A model generated the notes under the pieces. It saw only the letters and a list, made by a program, of their open reading frames with translations. It had not been told where the DNA came from and did not search any database. The position numbers were made by a program, and so were the translations under genes. 8,052 nt of DNA from Oscillospiraceae bacterium (lineage in GTDB: Bacteria > Bacillota > Clostridia > Oscillospirales > Ruminococcaceae): contig JAEDJF010000068.1 of assembly GCA_016296485.1 (NCBI GenBank), forward strand, positions 1 through 8,052, in the 5' to 3' direction. Positions 6,428 through 8,052 of this stretch are shown one piece after another. How positions within the stretch are numbered: the stretch's first letter is position 1; the number at the start of each line of letters is the position of its first letter.

Positions 6428-6461
6428 GCACATAGATGTTGATTTATCAACATCTATGTGC
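6428..6461. promoter_or_regulatory. 34-bp inverted repeat, probable MarR operator
   Basis: Two perfect 16-bp arms (6428-6443 and 6446-6461) flank a 2-bp centre. The core TTGAT-TT-ATCAA resembles MarR-family sites. Each outer arm also contains a smaller dyad, ACAT-N2-ATGT. The repeat includes the -35 box and reaches the base before the -10 box of the downstream promoter, so a bound protein would exclude RNA polymerase. Autoregulation by the adjacent MarR protein is inferred. Confidence 0.82.
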
Positions 6462-6467
6462 TATAAT
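6439..6467 (+). promoter_or_regulatory. Promoter of the marR-degV unit
   Basis: TTGATT (6439-6444) and TATAAT (6462-6467) are separated by 17 bp. The -35 box and spacer lie within the 34-bp inverted repeat. Transcription should begin near 6474, giving a short leader that carries the GGGAGGTG site at 6482-6489. Confidence 0.8.
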
Positions 6468-6496
6468 TCTTTTATCCCGCCGGGAGGTGTTTAAAA

Positions 6497-6934
6497 TTGA
6501 TTAAGCGTTTTGAGGCTTTCGTAACGGGGATAACCCTTTGCTACAAGTACATACAGAAGATAAAATCCGCCGAAATGACGGAGCTGGGGCTAAAAGGGAC
6601 CCACGTAATGTGTATTTTTTTCCTGAGCCACAACCCCGATGGGCTTACGGCGGCGCAGCTTTGCCGCCTTTGCGCCGAGGACAAGGCCGCCGTTTCAAGG
6701 ACCGTCGCCGAGCTCCAGAGGGAGGGCTACGTCGCCCCCGGCGAAAAGCGATACCGGGCGGCGCTCCGCCTTACGGAAAAGGGCGAGGAAGTGGCAAGGC
6801 GGGTCGACGGGCTCATCGAGCAGTGGGTTGCCTTCGGCGGCGCCGGTCTTTCGGACAGCGACCGGGAAGCTTTTTACCGCGCCCTTGAGCTCATTTCAAA
6901 TAATCTTAAAAAGAGCGGCGAAAACGCCGAATGA
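6497..6934 (+). CDS. MarR-family winged-helix transcriptional regulator
   Basis: The product has 145 residues, typical of MarR. N-terminal helices (about 1-45) serve dimerisation. The winged helix follows: GLTAAQLCRLCAEDKAAVSRTV (49-70) holds the helix-turn-helix, and the wing ends in ALRLTEKGEEVA (89-100). C-terminal helices complete the dimer interface. Four Cys are present (15, 39, 56, 59), two of them (CRLC) within the DNA-binding domain; redox sensing is possible but unproven. The start is TTG 6497, 7 nt after GGGAGGTG; the first in-frame ATG would remove 26 residues of the dimer helix. A large inverted repeat covers its promoter, pointing to autoregulation. The DegV-type gene follows after 10 nt, so the two are co-transcribed. 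The pairing suggests a link to fatty-acid handling, as FabT is also a MarR protein; this is inference only. Confidence 0.9.
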   Translation: MIKRFEAFVTGITLCYKYIQKIKSAEMTELGLKGTHVMCIFFLSHNPDGLTAAQLCRLCAEDKAAVSRTVAELQREGYVAPGEKRYRAALRLTEKGEEVARRVDGLIEQWVAFGGAGLSDSDREAFYRALELISNNLKKSGENAE

Positions 6935-6944
6935 AAGGAAAAAT

Positions 6945-7793
6945 ATGGCTGTAAAATTTGTTATTGATTCCGCGTCGGACATTCTTCCAACCGAAGCGGA
7001 AAAGCTCGGAATAATCCATCTTCCCCTCACCGTCAGCTTCGGCGGCGAGGAATTTCGGGACGGGGTCGACCTTTCCCACCGGGAGTTTTACGAAAAGCTG
7101 GTGGAGAGCGACGTCCTTCCGACCACTTCACAGCTTCCCCCGGCGAAATTCGACGAGGTGTTCAAACGGGTGACGGAGGGGGGCGACGAGGTCGTCGCCG
7201 TGACCCTTTCGGGAAAGCTCTCCGGCACCTACCAGAGCGCCGTCATCGCCGCCGAGGGCTACAAAGGGAAGGTCTTTGTCGTTGACAGCGAGAACGTCAG
7301 CCTCGGCGAGAGGATACTAATTCTTCGCGGGCTGGAGCTTCTCAAAGAGGGGTTTTCCGCCGGGGAAATCGCCCAAAGGCTCGACGAAGAAAAGAAAGAA
7401 ATCCGGGTGCTCGCTCTTCTCGACACCCTCGAATATCTCAAAAAGGGCGGACGGATTTCCGCGACGGTGGCTTTTGCGGGCGGGCTTTTGTCAATAAAGC
7501 CCGTTGTCGCCGTCGAAAACGGCGAGGTCGCCCTTGTCGGCAAAGCCCGGGGCTCCAAAAACGGTCATAACCTTCTTCGGGAGCTGGTGGAAAAATGCGG
7601 CGGGGTGAATTTTGAAAAGCCCTGTTACCTTGCCTACAGCGGGCTTTCGGACGAACTCATCCGAAAATACGCCGAGGACAGCGCCGACCTTTGGGAAAAA
7701 TACAGCGACAACCTCCCCATATCTACCGTTGGCAGCGCCATCGGGACCCACGTTGGTCCCGGCGCCATAGCGGTGGCGTTTTTTGAAAAATAA
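6945..7793 (+). CDS. DegV/FakB-family fatty-acid-binding protein
   Basis: The product has 282 residues, the full family length. It opens with VKFVIDSASDI and has TTSQLPPAKF (60-69), VTLSGKLSGTYQSA (86-99) and the closing GTHVGPGAIAVAFFE (267-281). By position and motif, Thr61, Ser93 and His269 correspond to the residues that hold the fatty-acid carboxylate in FakB proteins (Thr61, Ser93 and His266 in the staphylococcal FakB1, from memory). FakB proteins present a bound fatty acid to the kinase FakA, which makes acyl-phosphate for phospholipid synthesis; FakA is not in this window. The protein has no signal peptide and is cytoplasmic. ATG 6945 lies 5 nt after AAGGA (6935-6939). The frame is open further upstream, through marR, but that part is not DegV-like. 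It probably shares the marR promoter and is controlled by its operator. Acyl chain preference cannot be told. Confidence 0.92.
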   Translation: MAVKFVIDSASDILPTEAEKLGIIHLPLTVSFGGEEFRDGVDLSHREFYEKLVESDVLPTTSQLPPAKFDEVFKRVTEGGDEVVAVTLSGKLSGTYQSAVIAAEGYKGKVFVVDSENVSLGERILILRGLELLKEGFSAGEIAQRLDEEKKEIRVLALLDTLEYLKKGGRISATVAFAGGLLSIKPVVAVENGEVALVGKARGSKNGHNLLRELVEKCGGVNFEKPCYLAYSGLSDELIRKYAEDSADLWEKYSDNLPISTVGSAIGTHVGPGAIAVAFFEK

Positions 7794-7800
7794 CAGACGA

Positions 7801-7836
7801 AAACAGCCGCCCAAGGCGAGAAGGGGCGGCTGTTTT
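7801..7836 (+). terminator. Terminator after the DegV-family gene
   Basis: A perfect 12-bp stem (AAACAGCCGCCC, 7801-7812, with 7824-7835) encloses an 11-nt loop and ends in TTTT. It lies 8 nt after the stop codon. The matching A run on the 5' side could let it act on both strands. Confidence 0.85.
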
Positions 7837-7869
7837 ACCGTTTATGGGGCAAACTCTACCGCCCGTCGG

Positions 7870-7898
7870 TTGAAAAAAGCCCGCCGCCGGGTTATTAT
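7870..7898 (+). promoter_or_regulatory. Promoter of the right-edge XRE gene
   Basis: TTGAAA (7870-7875) and TATTAT (7893-7898) are separated by 17 bp. GGGAGGTG (7906-7913) follows 7 nt before the GTG start, so the leader is very short. Confidence 0.68.
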
Positions 7899-7920
7899 TT
7901 TAAGCGGGAGGTGAAAGCCT

Positions 7921-8052
7921 GTGTTTGAAATCGACAAGGAGAGGTTCGGGGAATTCGTCGCCGGGCTTCGGAAAGAAAAGGGGCTCACGCAAAAGGAGCT
8001 TTCGGAGCGGCTCTTCGTTTCGGATAAGGCGGTGAGCAAGTGGGAGTCCGGG
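7921..8052 (+). CDS. XRE-family helix-turn-helix regulator, 3' part beyond window
   Basis: Only the first 44 codons are visible and the frame is open at the edge. Residues 9-43 show a Cro/cI-type helix-turn-helix with LRKEKGLTQKELSERL (16-31) and VSDKAVSKWESG (33-44). This is clearly related to the regulator at 4391-4870 (LRREKGITQEELGSRL and VTNKTVSRWENG). The start is GTG 7921, 7 nt after GGGAGGTG. It has its own promoter and lies behind the DegV terminator, so it begins a separate unit. Whether it also has membrane helices or another C-terminal domain lies outside the window. Confidence 0.87.
   Translation, partial: MFEIDKERFGEFVAGLRKEKGLTQKELSERLFVSDKAVSKWESG

Noticed and set aside
6639..6944. 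Upstream in-frame extension of the DegV-family gene through marR
   Set aside because: The extension is an Arg/Ser/Pro-rich translation of marR in another frame. DegV homology starts at ATG 6945, which has its own ribosome site.

Overview
The window looks like a chromosomal segment from an anaerobic, moderately GC-rich Firmicute, most likely a gut-type clostridial lineage (Oscillospirales or Christensenellales-like; inferred). The grounds are the strong purine-rich Shine-Dalgarno sites, sigma-A type promoters (TTGACA/TATAAT) in AT-rich gaps, TTG and GTG starts, BlaI/M56 and XRE-membrane regulators, and an aldo/keto reductase carrying two [4Fe-4S] clusters. No rRNA, tRNA, CRISPR array, phage gene or insertion sequence was seen. 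There is no gene-free stretch longer than about 300 bases.

Layout. On the minus strand, bases 1-2959 hold a two-gene signalling operon: a BlaI-family repressor, followed with a 4-nt overlap by an M56 (BlaR1-like) membrane metalloprotease that runs off the left edge (858 residues visible). The promoter has a consensus -35 and -10 and two matched dyads, as expected for BlaI autoregulation. Divergently, on the plus strand, come an aldo/keto reductase-ferredoxin fusion (3167-4267, terminator 4273-4304), an XRE regulator with two C-terminal membrane helices (4391-4870), an APC-family amino-acid permease (5000-6373, strong terminator), a MarR regulator (6497-6934) closely followed by a DegV/FakB-type fatty-acid-binding protein (6945-7793, terminator), and the start of a second XRE regulator (7921 to the right edge).

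How the parts fit. Each unit appears to have its own promoter and, except for the XRE-permease gap, a terminator, so this is a row of small, separately controlled modules. Four of the seven genes that encode a complete or near-complete recognisable domain are regulators or sensors. The most distinctive item is the M56 protein. Its outside-facing part is not a visible penicillin-binding domain but two diverged copies of a module of about 180 residues, followed by a third unlike module, joined to the protease by a segment resembling a lipoprotein signal peptide. It also carries a 30-bp in-frame tandem repeat between two membrane helices. The second notable item is a 34-bp inverted repeat over the marR-degV promoter.
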